Assembly (NCBI GenBank): GCA_030248195.1
Contig: JASAND010012457.1
Span: forward strand, 62,001 to 126,000
Length of the DNA: 64,000 nt
Direction of reading: 5' to 3'
Origin: Trissonchulus latispiculum
Lineage: Eukaryota > Nematoda > Enoplea > Enoplida > Ironidae
Positions 44,864-57,455 of this stretch are shown piece after piece. Made by a program: the position numbers and the translations under genes. Under the pieces are notes generated by a model, which did no database searches, was not told the origin of the DNA, and worked only from the letters and a program-made list of their open reading frames with translations. Within the stretch, counting starts at the first letter, position 1. Each line of letters opens with the position of its first letter.

Positions 44864-45726
44864 ATAAGGTCCACAATATAAGGTTCGAAATTTTGTTAAG
44901 AAAAAGCAACCACCCAGGGTCCTATGTTAATTTATGGATGCGCCAAATCAGATGTGTAGAGCCAACAGAAATAGATATGAAATAACCATACAAAGATAAT
45001 ATTTATTAGCACGTCCATAGTTTCACATTATGTTTTGTCATTTTATTGTAAGGTCGTTAAATACACCATTTCTTTGCTTTTTAGTTGTCACAACCACACT
45101 TATTCCGATGTTTACACAATGAGAAGAGCAGCTGACTCAGTTCCAGAAGGGTTAATACACTCATTCCACTGTAAAGGCCTAAAGTGAAAAATATTCTTAG
45201 ATATTAGAGCAAGATGTAGAATTCGGTAGTGGGACAATACGCCACACTTTAATTGCTCTTTTTCTAAATACGAAAGGGAATCACATTTAGCTCAATAAGG
45301 TCCACAATATAAGGTTCGAAATTTTGTTAAGAAAAAGCAACCACCCAGGGTCCTATGTTAATTTATGGATGCGCCAAATCAGATGTGTAGAGCCAACAGA
45401 AATAAGATATGAAATAACCATACAAAGATAATATTTATTAGCACGTCCATAGTTTCACATTATGTTTTGTCATTTTATTGTAAGGTCGTTAAATACACCA
45501 TTTCTTTGCTTTTTAGTTGTCACAACCACACTTATTCCGATGTTTACACAATGAGAAGAGCAGCTGACTCAGTTCCAGAAGGGTTAATACACTCATTCCA
45601 CTGTAAAGGCCTAAAGTGAAAAATATTCTTAGATATTAGAGCAAGATGTAGAATTCGGTAGTGGGACAATACGCCACACTTTAATTGCTCTTTTTCTAAA
45701 TACGAAAGGGAATCACATTTAGCTCA
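44864..45726. repeat. Tandem duplication of a 431-bp unit
   Basis: 44864-45294 is repeated at 45295-45726. I find one single-base insertion and no other clear difference, so the duplication is recent or maintained by conversion. No coding potential. Confidence 0.92.
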
Positions 45727-46338
45727 ATTGGAAACGAGAAGGAAATGGAGGGGTCATAAAAAAACTGTGTTAAATGTGAGACGGTTTTTGTGCACTACTG
45801 CAATAAAGTGGCAAGAAATAAAGTTTTTTAGCGTTAACATTGATAAAGGTAACATTTTTGGCTAGTTTCAATTTGAAATTTTAAACCGCAAGTTTATTTG
45901 GAGAGAAGTACAATATCTGATATAAACAATGGTTAGCAGATGAATTTAAATTGACAAAACATGATTTTCCAATAGAAACACTAATAAATTTTAGGTAGGC
46001 AGAGTAACCATATATAAAGACAGGAGAAAACAGAGTCCCAGGGGAGTTCCCGGAACGTAGTCCGAAATATGATAGCCCCGGGTCCTATATATTGGGAGAA
46101 AAGTCACACTAAGAAAACGGCACCTACCCGCAGAAAAGATAAATTTAATACTGACTGAAAAAGGGCGGCCAACCTGAATTTTCGAATATTAGCTACAAAA
46201 ACTAAGGTCTGAACACTGAAGGAGGAATTTTCATTTACTGTTCATCAAGATAGCATTACATTTTGATAAGTTTGAGTTGGAATCGAGGAAAGTGTTACGA
46301 AATATTCCACACAATAGTGTGGCAAAATATCTCACAAT

Positions 46339-46632
46339 CTAGAAATCTGTGAACACTGTGGATATAGAGATAAACCAAAGGAAAACAACAGCCCAAAAAT
46401 AAATTGGCCTACCAATAGTTCCGCCCACATTTGTGAGGAAATCCCAGCCATTCATTGAAGCAGATTGGCGAACATGGAAGTAGCTGAAACTTTGAAGATG
46501 TATGCTGACAAAAATGAGATTATTTTGCATATCTTTTGTTACCACAGCTAATAAATCATCGGTGATGTTTCTTTCCAGAATCTGCTGTAGATTGTCCTCA
46601 GCCAACGGGAAACCGTAATGTTTTCGGTTACC
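46339..46632 (-). CDS. Last exon of a DEG/ENaC-type sodium channel gene
   Basis: A splice acceptor (TTTTTATAG|GG) is followed by a 97-codon frame ending in TAG. Its end reads MNGWDFLTNVGGTIG followed by a hydrophobic segment (YFWAVVFLWFISISTVF). A Gly-Gly pair just before the last membrane helix is the pattern of the second transmembrane region of DEG/ENaC channels. The residues after the helix are very few, so the cytoplasmic tail is almost absent. The usual GxS filter is not evident (IGRPIYF), so it may be a diverged member or decaying copy. Confidence 0.5.
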   Translation of the reverse strand, partial: GNRKHYGFPLAEDNLQQILERNITDDLLAVVTKDMQNNLIFVSIHLQSFSYFHVRQSASMNGWDFLTNVGGTIGRPIYFWAVVFLWFISISTVFTDF

Positions 46633-48036
46633 CTATAAAAATCCAAACATCGGGTGAGCGTTCAACTGACACCACGCCATCGACTAAACTAGCAACTCAC
46701 TCAGCAAGATAACCCTTTTAAACCCAGTACTTATGTATGTACTACAGATATCTGATATAGGGATATAGGGATACAGATATAGGGATCTTATTCTACTCTA
46801 TTCTTATTCTTATTCTATTCTCCGACTGAATATCCGGATCTGGGGTTGGAACCTTCCGTAAATTGCAGATCCGGATCCGGCAGCAAAACAATCCGGACCC
46901 AGATCTTTCTTGGAATTAATCCAAAATTTCTATTTTTAATTAATGAATTAAAAAAAGGAAATTTAGTGCTGAAACTAACAAATAAATGTCAAGATTGCTC
47001 TAAATTAATTTCTAGAAGTGATTTTGTTGTGCCTTAGGGTCTGTCTTTTACTGTGGGCTGCCGCACAAAGCCACTTTTATCTTGGCAATTGGTATTCAAT
47101 TGTTAACCTGATTTTTGTGAGTAGACTTTGATGTTGTATTGGCTATACAAAGCTTTTTCCTATATATATTTTTATGCTAAACTTATTTCTACTTTATATG
47201 ATTCTATTTTTTTATGAATTGATAGGTTAAATCGGATTGTTTTAAAACATCTGTAAACTAAACTAAACAAAGAACGACAATTTTAGATTCATTGACTTGT
47301 TGGGTTTTATCAAATCTTAATCAATGCTTTTCTGGGAAAATTTGAAAAAATAATTAAATAGTTTTTCTTGAAATTTATTCTCGGAAGTAACACAGTTTTA
47401 CAGGTTTCTATAACATCTATCCATCAAATTTAGGTTGCAGATAGCGGGTGAACTTATTCAGTAAAACTTAAACTAGAATTCCAAACTTAAAGTTTAAACT
47501 TAAACTTCGTTAAATTAAATGATTATTTAAGTAAATAACTATTACTTCAGCAGCAATGGGCATGACTTCTACAATTTCTCACTGTTCTATTTAAGGTGGT
47601 GGTACTGTTTCTCGTATTTCGGGTGATAAGCTTCCGCGGGAGCAATCCAAAACGTCTTGAAATTTTCAGAGCACACTACGTTGGTGTTCTTGAACACATT
47701 AGAAACAATCCCGGACTCGATGTGTGAAAGTTAGAAAATTTTTGATTCTTGCCGAATAAGTCTTATTGAGTTGCTTGAAATTAGGCAAACCATATTCAAT
47801 CGAAAGAGCACGTCAAAATGTATAACTTTGCTCAATCTGCAATCAAACTCAACTCAAACAATCAAACTGCAAACAATTTTGCAGAAACATTTTTCGTATT
47901 TATTTATTCTTCCCTGAGGAAGTTGTTTGTTTCAGAGCTACTGGAGAAAAGGACCAGTTTTATAGTTCTTCTGGGGTGGGCAACCAAAGAACAGTTCAAA
48001 AATAATAACTAAATTAAACAAACAATAAAGCATAGT

Positions 48037-48189
48037 TTAGCCATTGGGGACATGGATCATATCCAATAGCACTGGCGAAATAGGAAATGGGGGCATAAAT
48101 AGTCCAATTATAAATGACTTGGTACAACTATAAACTACAAAGACCATAGAAATAATGATAAGTATAATCCAAAAATGTGTCCAATAATT
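48037..48189 (-). CDS. Possible first-membrane-helix exon of the same DEG/ENaC-type gene
   Basis: A good acceptor (ACTTTATCCCACCCCAG|AATT, exon from 48189) precedes THFWIILIIISMVFVVYSC and a Pro-containing stretch, resembling TM1 of DEG/ENaC channels. It lies upstream, in the correct order, of the exon at 46632. No donor site is obvious, and I find no exons for the roughly 400-residue extracellular domain in between, so the gene is probably a remnant. Confidence 0.35.
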   Translation of the reverse strand, partial: NYWTHFWIILIIISMVFVVYSCTKSFIIGLFMPPFPISPVLLDMIHVPNG

Positions 48190-48249
48190 CTGGGGTGGGA
48201 TAAAGTTTATGGGCACCATGTTGGGACATCGTAGGGGCAAAATGATATC

Positions 48250-51200
48250 AAAAGGGAATGCTGTCTATGGCAAGGATCAAGTAGCGTATGCATCATCAAT
48301 AGCCAAATCTTGCCCAAACGGTGTAAGTTAATATTGAACTAAATACGAACTTAGTATAGAATGAATGGACATAGGGCCGGACGGGAAGGGCAGCCAATGG
48401 AGTGGGCAGGGGTCGGACTACCAGCAGTGGGGGCCGGAGAAGGAAGAGTCGGACATGACTTGAAGCTGAGTAGAAGCTGAGGGAGGCACATTACTGGAAG
48501 GAACGGCCTGATGCTGCAAGGTACTGGGAGAGGTGCTACTGTCTCTCGCCGACAGAAACGTCTCCCCAGGACTTTGATTAGACCTAGGGGAGGAAATGTG
48601 TACGTACCTTGTCAGATATACGTACATTATTGCAGTTTAAAGGAGGTAAATGTTTTGTGTAGCAGTGGATCTGGTGATAGGGGGCAAGGTTCACTTGAAC
48701 CTTTTTGGACGCAACAAGCTTCCTGTCGCATCCGCGAGAGGAGTTCCACTGCTGAGATTTAAGCTTTTTGGAGTCGCGCAGCACCAGGTTTGCCCCCACC
48801 AGAGGAAGGGTTCATCAATAGGTTAATCTGCAACATCCATGCATCCCCGGTGAGTAGTTGAAGTTCTGGAGTTTGAGGAAAGGTCGGAAGTTTGGTGAAG
48901 GCTAGATTGTGAAGAGGCTAGTGGTTGGTTCTGGTCCGAAACAGATGGCGCCATAAGTTAACGCGGGGGGGTCTGGGGGGTCCAAGCCCGCCAAACCTGG
49001 ACAGGTTACAAGCCCTATCGCCGCCGGGGACAAGGGGTAACAAAAAACGGCCAAGGGATAACCAAAAACAGCAGGAAAAAATTAGTTTCTACAGTAAAAT
49101 TTCAAAAAATTTTCGGCTTCGCCGAAATTTTTTTGTTAAAATGTTTAATTTTTCGGGAAAATGGGGAAAAAATTTTGAAATTTTTTCCAAAACTTGATGA
49201 TTTTTTGGAAATTTTTAGACAAAAAATTGCTAACTTTAATAAAATTAACGTTAATTCTTCAGAAAATTTAACAATTTTTTCTCGAGGTACAAGCCCCCTG
49301 TAAATTTTTGTTCAAGGTACAACCCCCTCAAAATTTTTTTGGGAACAGCCCCCCCCAGGACCCGACCCTATGTTAATGTATGGATGGTGCTACCCCATTT
49401 CTGGACGATAGCATCTGTTTGCAACACCGATTATAAAATTGTAGGGACGGAAGTGCCTCGGCCATCCTGGACAAGATTTCCGCCATCGGGATATTCGTCG
49501 TGGGTCATGATTAGATCACAGACATGGAACCATAGTTGGCGTCGTTTTTGTAGACGATGCGATGTAGACGATCTTGAGCCAGTGTTTGCTACTGGGGTTG
49601 TTCAAACCTCCTCTTACTTGGTGGAAATAGTGTGCATTGACTGCTTCTTTTCAGAATCAAATAGGACAGCGTTGGCCATTACCATACTGTACTGACCAGT
49701 ACCACGGTGGGCCTCTGCTGGCAAGTTCGGACATGTTTGGGCTACAAAAGGAAAAGTACTGCCGGACAGAGTAAGAAAGGTCGACCTCATGGTCAAACAG
49801 ACTGGGGGACTTCATATTTACGGGACATGTGGGAAAGGTATACTCCGTTAATATCTCCGTTATATACTACTTTGCGGAGCGGTAATAAGAGGATCCTGTG
49901 GCCGTCCTGGATCGAGAATACTCCACAGACTGAACATTTGGGGTAAGATAGGGTAAGGGTCGGACTTCGCTGAGCAACGGTTGACAGTCCAAGGGATATC
50001 AGTCCTTTGAAATGCAAAGACCGTATTCACAGAATTGGGTTCAAATTGAGGGCGCACACTGGGGCTTATTGATGTAGCCCCAAGTCGACAATAAGGGACG
50101 TGTTGATGACTAGCTTGACATTTGGGATTGGGTTGAAGTTGGAAGTCATTCTGGGCACCTCCCTGTTGGTTAGGGGGGCTGCGTTTGCGGTTTGGGGATA
50201 GCCGCCACATACAGGAATCGGGGTAATTGAGGCAAAAATTGCAATTATGTCTAATTCCATAAGGTAGGTCGGAGGGGATTTCATTGACAGAATTTGTGGA
50301 GAGGAGTGTATAACACGCTAAATTTCCCGAAATCGAGGGATTCGGATAATTTATGATCAGAGGGGGGGGGGTTCGTCGTATTTGTCATGGCGGTTCTGCA
50401 CATCACTCGACATTGTAAAGTTTTGGCCCCAGAGACTGGTAATGGGGCAGCCAAAGACCTTTACGGGGGTGCTGTGCGCTGAGGGGTGGATACGCTACCT
50501 GGACTGGAGATAGTTCCAGGCCAACCTCGACAAGCCTCGCCAATTAAAAGAACCTAATAACCGTGAAACTTAGACTCAACCCCACTAAATTACCCCAAAT
50601 CTAAGCCCTAGGGTCCTTACCTACCGAGCTAAACAAATCTAAAATCTAGCTAAATTACACTAGGCCAAGTGGCCGTATTACAATATTTAATATAAAGACT
50701 GGAGGGGGGTTGTATAGTTGACAAAAAACCTTTTACACTTACAGATGAATCCAAGAATAGAAGAGATATTGACAGGCAATTGGATCATAAAATATAGCAA
50801 ATATAAATATAGGGAGCAAATATAACTATAGCAGATATTTGGGTGTTCCCCACCCAACCTATCACCAGATTTGGGTGGCTTTTGCTTGCCTACTCCGGCG
50901 TTCAAAGCACTAGGGGACCCCGTATAAGACCCAGGAATATACTCAAACATACAAAATGGGCGCGGAAAATAGACAAAATTGGGCCGACCGATTGGCGTGA
51001 AAACAGAAGTAAGACTGATGAAAGAATGCTGGAGGCAGCCATAGTGATTACTAAATCACGTGACATGCCTCCAGCCAATAGAATTTAGACAAGTTTTTGA
51101 GAGAGAATTTTGGGCGTTACTAAGGATATACATGATCTAACTTTGCAAAAACATAGACAGTTGCATTATTTCAAATACAATTTATAAGCTATGGGGGCAA

Positions 51201-52870
51201 TTTTAACAAAAACAAGATACATAAGTTCGGACTAATTTTGAATGAAGAATCTTTTTAAACCATAATAAAATATGACAGTAGGGCATCACCGCCCTACTGT
51301 ACATGTCCCCAGAGCTTACCGCCCGAACTCCTGCGAGGGAACCGGCAGAAAACCCAGAATTTTGAAACCGGAAAGAGATTTTTAAGAAACTAGAAATGAG
51401 AGTACGGCCATATGTATATAGAAAAAAACAAGTAAGAAAATAGAAAATGCCGAAGAGAAATAAGTAGTGAAAACAGGTTGTAGAAATGTGAATAGAAAAC
51501 AAAAATTTTGCGAGGCAATACAGGATGGAACCATCCCCGGATCCAATTACAAGGCGCCTGGACTAAGGTCAACCACGGGTGGAGCGCCGGAGGACCGTCA
51601 GTTATGCAATCAGCTGGAATTAGAACGAAAAATTTTATAAATTGAAAGGACCGGATAGGGTGCCATATCACCTCGATGGTGGGCGCAGACTCACGAAGAG
51701 ACTACTATGCCGGTACAGTGCCCATGGCTACACAACCATCAGATGGTAGGGAGGCATATGCCGCCGACCCTTCCAGTCTGGTAAGCATAATTTTAGGGGC
51801 AGGGTTCGTTGGGACAACTACCATTTGCGCCCGCAAAAGTAGAATTTTAAGTTAAGGTGTGGTGACCGTACTAAAGGGAATTAATAGGGACCGTTTTGTC
51901 CATCCCCGGAAGCCTCACTGAACTAGTAGCAAGAAAATTTGAACAACTAGAAAATTTTTGGTTAGGTTTTAGGTTAGACGTTTGGTATTTTTAGGAAAAT
52001 TTTTCGCAAATACATAAGGCAATACAAGGACAAAAACAAAGTACATGTTATATACACAAGACACAAAAATCACCCGTTTTTATTATGGCTAGACTTTTTA
52101 GGAGGAACTTGGTTAGGTAGAATTTACTCTATTTAAAAGGTTAGATAAGAATTAAATCTATTTAAAATGTTAGAATTAAAATAAGGAATCTAAGGTTTAG
52201 ATAAGAATGCGTAGAAAGGTAAAATTTTAGTAGTTAAAGAGATCGTTTTAAAAGATAAGTAGTTATAATTAAATCATTTTGAGATAAGAGATAAAACCTT
52301 GGTAGGAATGATTAAAGCAAAATATTATGACTAAAAATGACTAAAAAACACAAAATACCAGTTTCATACACATTATATATATGACATCTAGCGTCTCTGC
52401 CGCAACAAAACTTATTCTTCGATGTCTTCTTTCTTCTGGGACTGGGACTAAAGTCACTGATCGGGGATAAATCACAGTTTGTAGTGGCAGTCATAATAGG
52501 GCATGGCATGAGTTGAGCAATATATATAGTCCAAATTGAGGTAGAGTCATAATTAAGAATCGTAGTTGAGGATCATAAATAGGATCATAAGTAGTCACAA
52601 TAGAGCAGTCATGGATCGTAGGATCAGGGGGGAAGGAGAATAGTGTTGGGGACTGGTAGGTACCAACCAACCAATGATTGGGGCAACATCCGCCGTTGCT
52701 TCTTCATTGAGGTACTGTTGAGTCGTCGTCACCGCCGATGCTGAGGCTATGAGGATCTTCCGTCGTAGATTTTATACCATAGGAAGGAGCCAGCTGGTCA
52801 ACAAAACATCGCCGTTCTGGACCTTTATCCTACCCATCACCGGGCAGGCCCAACCCATCTCCGGGCGGGA
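48250..52870. other. Intergenic region with no convincing gene
   Basis: Many short ORFs in all frames but no domain I recognise. It includes G-rich and C-rich tracts (48960-49030, 49330-49370, 50360-50372) and a perfect 10-bp hairpin (51275-51284 with 51291-51300). The phrase CCTATGTTAAT-TATGGATG recurs at 44920, 45350 and 49370, so parts are repetitive. Confidence 0.4.
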
Positions 52871-52875
52871 GGGGA

Positions 52876-52905
52876 GAGTACTAGGCTTCGCCATGCCTAG
52901 TACTC
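52876..52905. terminator. Perfect 11-bp hairpin over the stop codon of the minus-strand gene
   Basis: GAGTACTAGGC (52876-52886) and GCCTAGTACTC (52895-52905) pair exactly around 8 bases. On the minus strand the TAG stop of the next gene lies in the first arm. A 3'-end or RNA-stability role is possible but unproven. Confidence 0.5.
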
Positions 52906-54198
52906 GTTGAAGACGGGACTGTGCTTATCCAGAGACAGCCGCTGTTGGGCCTTCTCTGGATGCGCCGGGTCGTACAGAAGAGGCCCAGCGCAAGGGCAGT
53001 ACGTGTTGTCCTCCTGGCCGGGAGGTTCCAGGCCTTCAATGTATACGCCTGTTCTATTGACCGGGAGGCGCAATCCCGCCGCTCGCATGCGCCTCGGCGG
53101 ATCTACAATGCCGAAGAAAGGCGGACATAACCCGTCCGTCTGGTAGTGCTGGACGGCATTCTCCATGCGCATCCGAATCACCTCCAGGAAGTCCGCATGC
53201 TCCTGTGGACTTAGACGAGTCTTAGTCTTCCAGTCCGCGAAGAAATCCTGCGGACCGCCTTGGGTGAACCATAGGAGCAACTCCGTCCACAGGTTACCTG
53301 CGATACTATTACCCTGAAATATCTTTTGCAGTGAATACAGATCAGGGTACTGCTGGGGCAGAACCTGCGCCAGCGAAGCGGGAGGCAGCCCTTGAAACGA
53401 GGGCATAGCGGGTTTAAAGCCCCAGAACTCGTCGCCAGTTGCCTCCGCAAACAGGCATAGGATGTTATCCAGTAAAAAGGCGCGCAGTGCTGGTGACTGA
53501 TAGAAATAGTCCCAAGGCACGCGATACAAAGTCCGGACATTGTGACCGGCCTTCCAGCCACTATGCCATGGCGAGTCCGGGGGATCACGCAAGCGTCTGG
53601 TGACTTCCACCTTTAAGACACGACCGGGAGTATTGCCGTGATGGTTAATGTAACGCTTGACGTCAGATCTCTTATAATAATGCGCTTTGCGGAATTGGTA
53701 CCCATGTTCCGGGTCCGGGAACCGCAGAGTCCCATGCTGCCGTAGGGTGAGTCTACCCGGTACGGGATGCATAAAAGAGACATCAAAGCCTTCTCCCTTA
53801 TAGGGGAAGACAAAGTCCGTTTCGGCAACCTCGACTATCCCGTCGAGTCCAGGCTGGTACCAGTTAGCATACGCACATCGGACTGCCTCACCTCTGTTGA
53901 TCGTGTCAGCAGCGGCGTAATATACGTCCTTATACGCCCTATATCCAGGACGGGAGAAAAGGTGGTCATAGGGGGGGTGAGCTCCGGAAGGATGCGTCCC
54001 ATCACTTGGGCATGGGCCAACTCACGAGTGGAGGCATACTCGGTAACGAACAAATAAGGTTCCGAGTCCTCCGTAGGCGGCTTATTAATGGCAATAAAGT
54101 GCCATGTAGCAGAACAAGTTTTTGGCCCACGCACAAGCGAGTAGTATAAAAATACCGATTCTGGGCCAGTGGCGCTGGTGGCGCTTCCTTCCCATCAA
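52897..54198 (-). CDS. Unrecognised GC-rich gene with one frameshift
   Basis: About 430 codons. The frame from about 54024 to the stop at 52897-52899 is open well before the first ATG (53772), e.g. RPGYRAYKDVYYAAADTIN. The preceding part, from about 54198 (WEGSATSATGPESVFLYYS) through AINKPPTEDSEPYLFVTEY, lies in another frame. The frames overlap around a run of seven G at 53971-53977, a likely indel site. The protein is rich in Pro, Tyr, Trp and His (FPYKGEGFDVSFMHPVPG, HYYKRSDVKRYINHHG). It shows no signal peptide or helix and resembles no family I know. GC content is clearly higher than in its neighbours. It may be a passenger of the adjacent Polinton, part of another virus-like element, or a horizontally acquired gene. 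Confidence 0.55.
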
Positions 54199-54536
54199 TA
54201 TTCTACTCCTTTACGCCTTGAGGCTCTTCCTACCCATTATCATTCTATTAGTTTGTGGCGCTTGGGACACCTCAATTCTAACACACTGCTACAATATAAC
54301 CAGTTTAAACCGGTTTCTATTATCTACTTTCCTACCTATAAGTCCACTGATGTAAGTTTTCATAATATTCAATATTCGTAATTTTATCTACTGTATCTGT
54401 CAACTACTACACTCATTCCTGAATGAAGAACAGGACAATGAATAACTCTAATGTTTGTTGTATAGACTATGTTTATACTTATCCTATTCAATAAAAAAGA
54501 CAAAGCCATTGATGTTTCTTTATTTACATGAACAAA
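54199..54536. other. Spacer left of the polymerase gene, possible Polinton end
   Basis: AT-rich, no gene. The left terminal inverted repeat of the Polinton should lie here or further left. It cannot be placed because the right end is outside the window. Confidence 0.35.
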
Positions 54537-56249
54537 CTACACAACATCATAATGACCGTACGACAAGCTACTAATCCCATCGTCTAAGATGTAACGCTTA
54601 TCATCAAACGCTGACAAACTAATTTTATTTGAAGTCAAAGTGAATAATTGATGTTTGTCGCTTCTGATCATATTCATTACATTTCGGCGAAGAGATTTAT
54701 CAAACAGTGTTTCAACATAATCAGTATGACTAAGATACCTTTTCACAACATACTTTTTAACCCCCTTTGCCCTCTTTTTAGCCTCCCCACCACACAAAAT
54801 ACTATACATCTTAGCTCGCAAACCACAAAATTCAGAAATGGGACTACCATTCGTCTCATCTTTCATTTTCCCCATCACCTTTTTATTGGTTGTGGAAAAC
54901 AAAAAATGATCGGAATGGTAGTCGCTGAAGTCAAACAAATTACAATCAACAGACATATCTTTATATACATCACTACATTCAATAAAATAACATAAACTAT
55001 CAGTATCTGTAAACAGTAATTTACAATTATCTTTATATTTAGGTACAATATAGTTATAGTGGAAATTGTACATGAGCAGTTTTGACAAATCGAGTACACT
55101 AAACCCAACGTATATAGGTTTGTTGAGCTCGACTGTCGCTCGAGCCATACAGACTGCTACCAAATCCTCATTAAAAGCAGTAGCCCGCTCAAAACGAGGG
55201 TTTGATACCAATTTGCTGAAACGAGCCTGATCACATACAAGCTCCACATTTATATACTGACGTACATTTTCCATAGTTTTCCCAAAGACAGAATTATTTA
55301 GCAATTTGAACAAATTCTTTTCAAAATCATTTTTAGCAGCCTTGCGCATCTCAGTGTTAAAGCTGATATATTTATGCATCCATGCAGATTGTCGAAAAGC
55401 AAGGACACGATGCACTCGCTCTAATTTTAGGCCCAGTGATAAATAAAGTTTTAGATTACGAAAATGAATAATATATTTTTGTTTATTGTAAAGATTGGGC
55501 ACGAGCTTGTGCACCTTTGAATCAGCTACATTGAGATCCGCTTTTAGTTGCGTACAGTATGGTGACAACATATAATCAGAAATGATCAATTTCTCAGGAG
55601 CAAGCGGGTAGCCGTTGTGCAATGTATGAAGTTCTTTAGGGTACCCCAAATCAACTTCCAAAACGTAGCCCTCCTCTCCCTCCTCATTCACGTCCTCCCA
55701 ATCAATTTTTTCAATTTCCGATTGTGAAAGCCAATGAAAGTTTGCACAAGGCTGTTTTTGACTCATAGCCCACCTATATAAATTGTTAGCATCCAGATAC
55801 ATAATATATGAAACAGGTAAACTATCATTAAATGAATCCAAATAAGGGTTATTCGCTTTGGCATAACGATGAGAAATCATCGCAACACCTCCACGAATAC
55901 CCTGTTCAAAAAACATGTACTGATTGTTGTCTTTGAGAAGATCCAGCTTGATGTCAGTCAGTTTAAGACAAGCATCCCATCCAAAACTAGGTAATGTAAT
56001 GTAATGGATAGGATCCAAGTCATAATGCTGAAGACAAAAGGCTCTAAAGTTCTCAAACACATCAGCCAGTAGTAATACATCACTTAACAAATACAAATCA
56101 TGATAGCCACCAAGAGTTCGCAAATTAAAGCTTTCCCATACCTTAACGGCATGTTCATAGTCAGCGTCAGAAATGTCCTGTTCTGTTAGATGACTGTAGA
56201 ATGCGTCTTTTGGTGGGAGTCCAGTTTCATCAAATCGCTCTTTGATCAC
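54537..56249 (-). pseudogene. Polinton DNA polymerase B, C-terminal part (ExoIII and palm)
   Basis: 570 codons on the minus strand. YHDLYLLSDVLLLADVFE (residues 49-66) is the ExoIII motif. YLDANNLYRWAM near 151 is polymerase motif A (Arg replaces the usual Gly). LLNNSVFGKTMENV is motif B and LLFTDTDSLCYF is motif C with both Asp. The family is the protein-primed type B polymerase of Polintons. The segment carrying ExoI and ExoII, a few hundred residues expected between the N-terminal region and this ORF, is absent. The junction at 56230-56249 also changes frame, so an internal deletion has inactivated the proofreading domain and split the gene. Confidence 0.88.
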
Positions 56250-57423
56250 TCAGCAAACGATCAAGATCCTTGATCCAGGAATAATGACAATCATGCAGAA
56301 GCAGATCGATGTGCTTCTCATAGTTGTTCTTAGACAGATACAGAGGAAGAAATGATTTTTCTTCTACTCCAAATACATTGATATTGATACCATTGAGTTT
56401 TTCGAACTTGTATACATCCTTCAACTTCATAGGCATATCAAGCCCAGAAAAAGCAAGCTCGTCTTCGAATGCTTCATATTTGGATACGCGATAAGGATGA
56501 CCTTCTTGTGGGTGCAGTGCAGAAAGCACACTCCAAAGAAAGCATTTGTTATCGTTGTTCTGCACATTTATCACCGCTTTCTTAGACTGAATCCAACGAG
56601 GAAGAGGTTTGTAGGAAGAACCGACAAGAGGGCGATGACGTGCCAGCTGTACATCCATGTGGAGGACCTGATCCACCACCCAATTTGATCCCATCCTGAG
56701 AAAACTCTCCAGGCGCTTCTTAATTTCACCCTCCGCCAGAACCACCTCCTCAACCAAGGGGGTTCCCAGTTGTACATCATTTGCTTTACAGCAAAAATGT
56801 GCTTCCATCACCTCCCTTTCATCCGTCGCCCGTCGTAACCGGATTCTCACACATAACCAAAACTTGATACCCACCAAGTCTTCCCTTTCCCGATTCAAAA
56901 GTCCAACCAGTTGTTCCCGAACCTCGCCAAGAAATACCTCCAGATCTCCAAAGAACTCCCTAGGGACCATCTGATAACCACGCAGCCAGCCATGAAAAGC
57001 TTGTTGGGTAGGAATCAATTCGAAAGCTGGACGCGCTTCCGGCATTGGCATCTCCAATAGTTCTTCATCCGATTCAGTCAAATCAATTGAGTTATGATGT
57101 TCATCGATTACAGGCATCGGCATCTCTAACAACTCTTCATCCGATTCAGTTAGAGCTTGAAGATCCAGATGAGGCTTCTTAGAAGTTCCAGTCTCTTCCT
57201 GAGTACGTCTTTTTCTCCCACAAATCCTCAAATGCCGCTCCAAGCTGTCCTTCCTGGAGAAACATTTGCCACATTGATGACAAGGCCATGTACGACCGGC
57301 ATGCACCGTTCGCTGATGACGCTTCAAATCCGACTTCTTCTTGAATGATTTTCCACAAGTATCACACTGGTGATCCAATACGTCTTGAGCCATAGCGGCT
57401 AACTGCTTCAAGTCGTCAGACAT
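56230..57423 (-). CDS. Polinton DNA polymerase B, N-terminal part with two C2H2 zinc fingers
   Basis: ATG at 57423, preceded by a TATA box. Two classical C2H2 fingers lie at about residues 19-70 (CDTCGKSFKKKSDLKRHQ, CHQCGKCFSRKDSLERH). Two acidic repeats of LTESDEELLEMPMP follow, then a region ending WIQSKKAVINVQNNDNKCF, YKFEKLNGININVFG and HYSWIKDLDRLL. That last region is the conserved segment just upstream of the exonuclease domain in Polinton polymerases. The ORF ends at the deletion junction. The frame is intact up to there. The fused fingers suggest DNA binding at the element's ends, which is inference. Confidence 0.8.
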   Translation of the reverse strand: MSDDLKQLAAMAQDVLDHQCDTCGKSFKKKSDLKRHQRTVHAGRTWPCHQCGKCFSRKDSLERHLRICGRKRRTQEETGTSKKPHLDLQALTESDEELLEMPMPVIDEHHNSIDLTESDEELLEMPMPEARPAFELIPTQQAFHGWLRGYQMVPREFFGDLEVFLGEVREQLVGLLNREREDLVGIKFWLCVRIRLRRATDEREVMEAHFCCKANDVQLGTPLVEEVVLAEGEIKKRLESFLRMGSNWVVDQVLHMDVQLARHRPLVGSSYKPLPRWIQSKKAVINVQNNDNKCFLWSVLSALHPQEGHPYRVSKYEAFEDELAFSGLDMPMKLKDVYKFEKLNGININVFGVEEKSFLPLYLSKNNYEKHIDLLLHDCHYSWIKDLDRLLSDQRAI

Positions 57424-57455
57424 TGTACTAAAATGAACAAGAATCGTATACTTAC

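Noticed and set aside
49614..50210. Overlapping minus-strand ORFs of 70-116 codons
   Set aside because: No shared motif, no splice structure, several frames open at once; not supported as genes.
53767..54355. Plus-strand ORFs over and next to the GC-rich gene
   Set aside because: Antisense shadow of the minus-strand gene and a hydrophobic chance frame with no supporting context.
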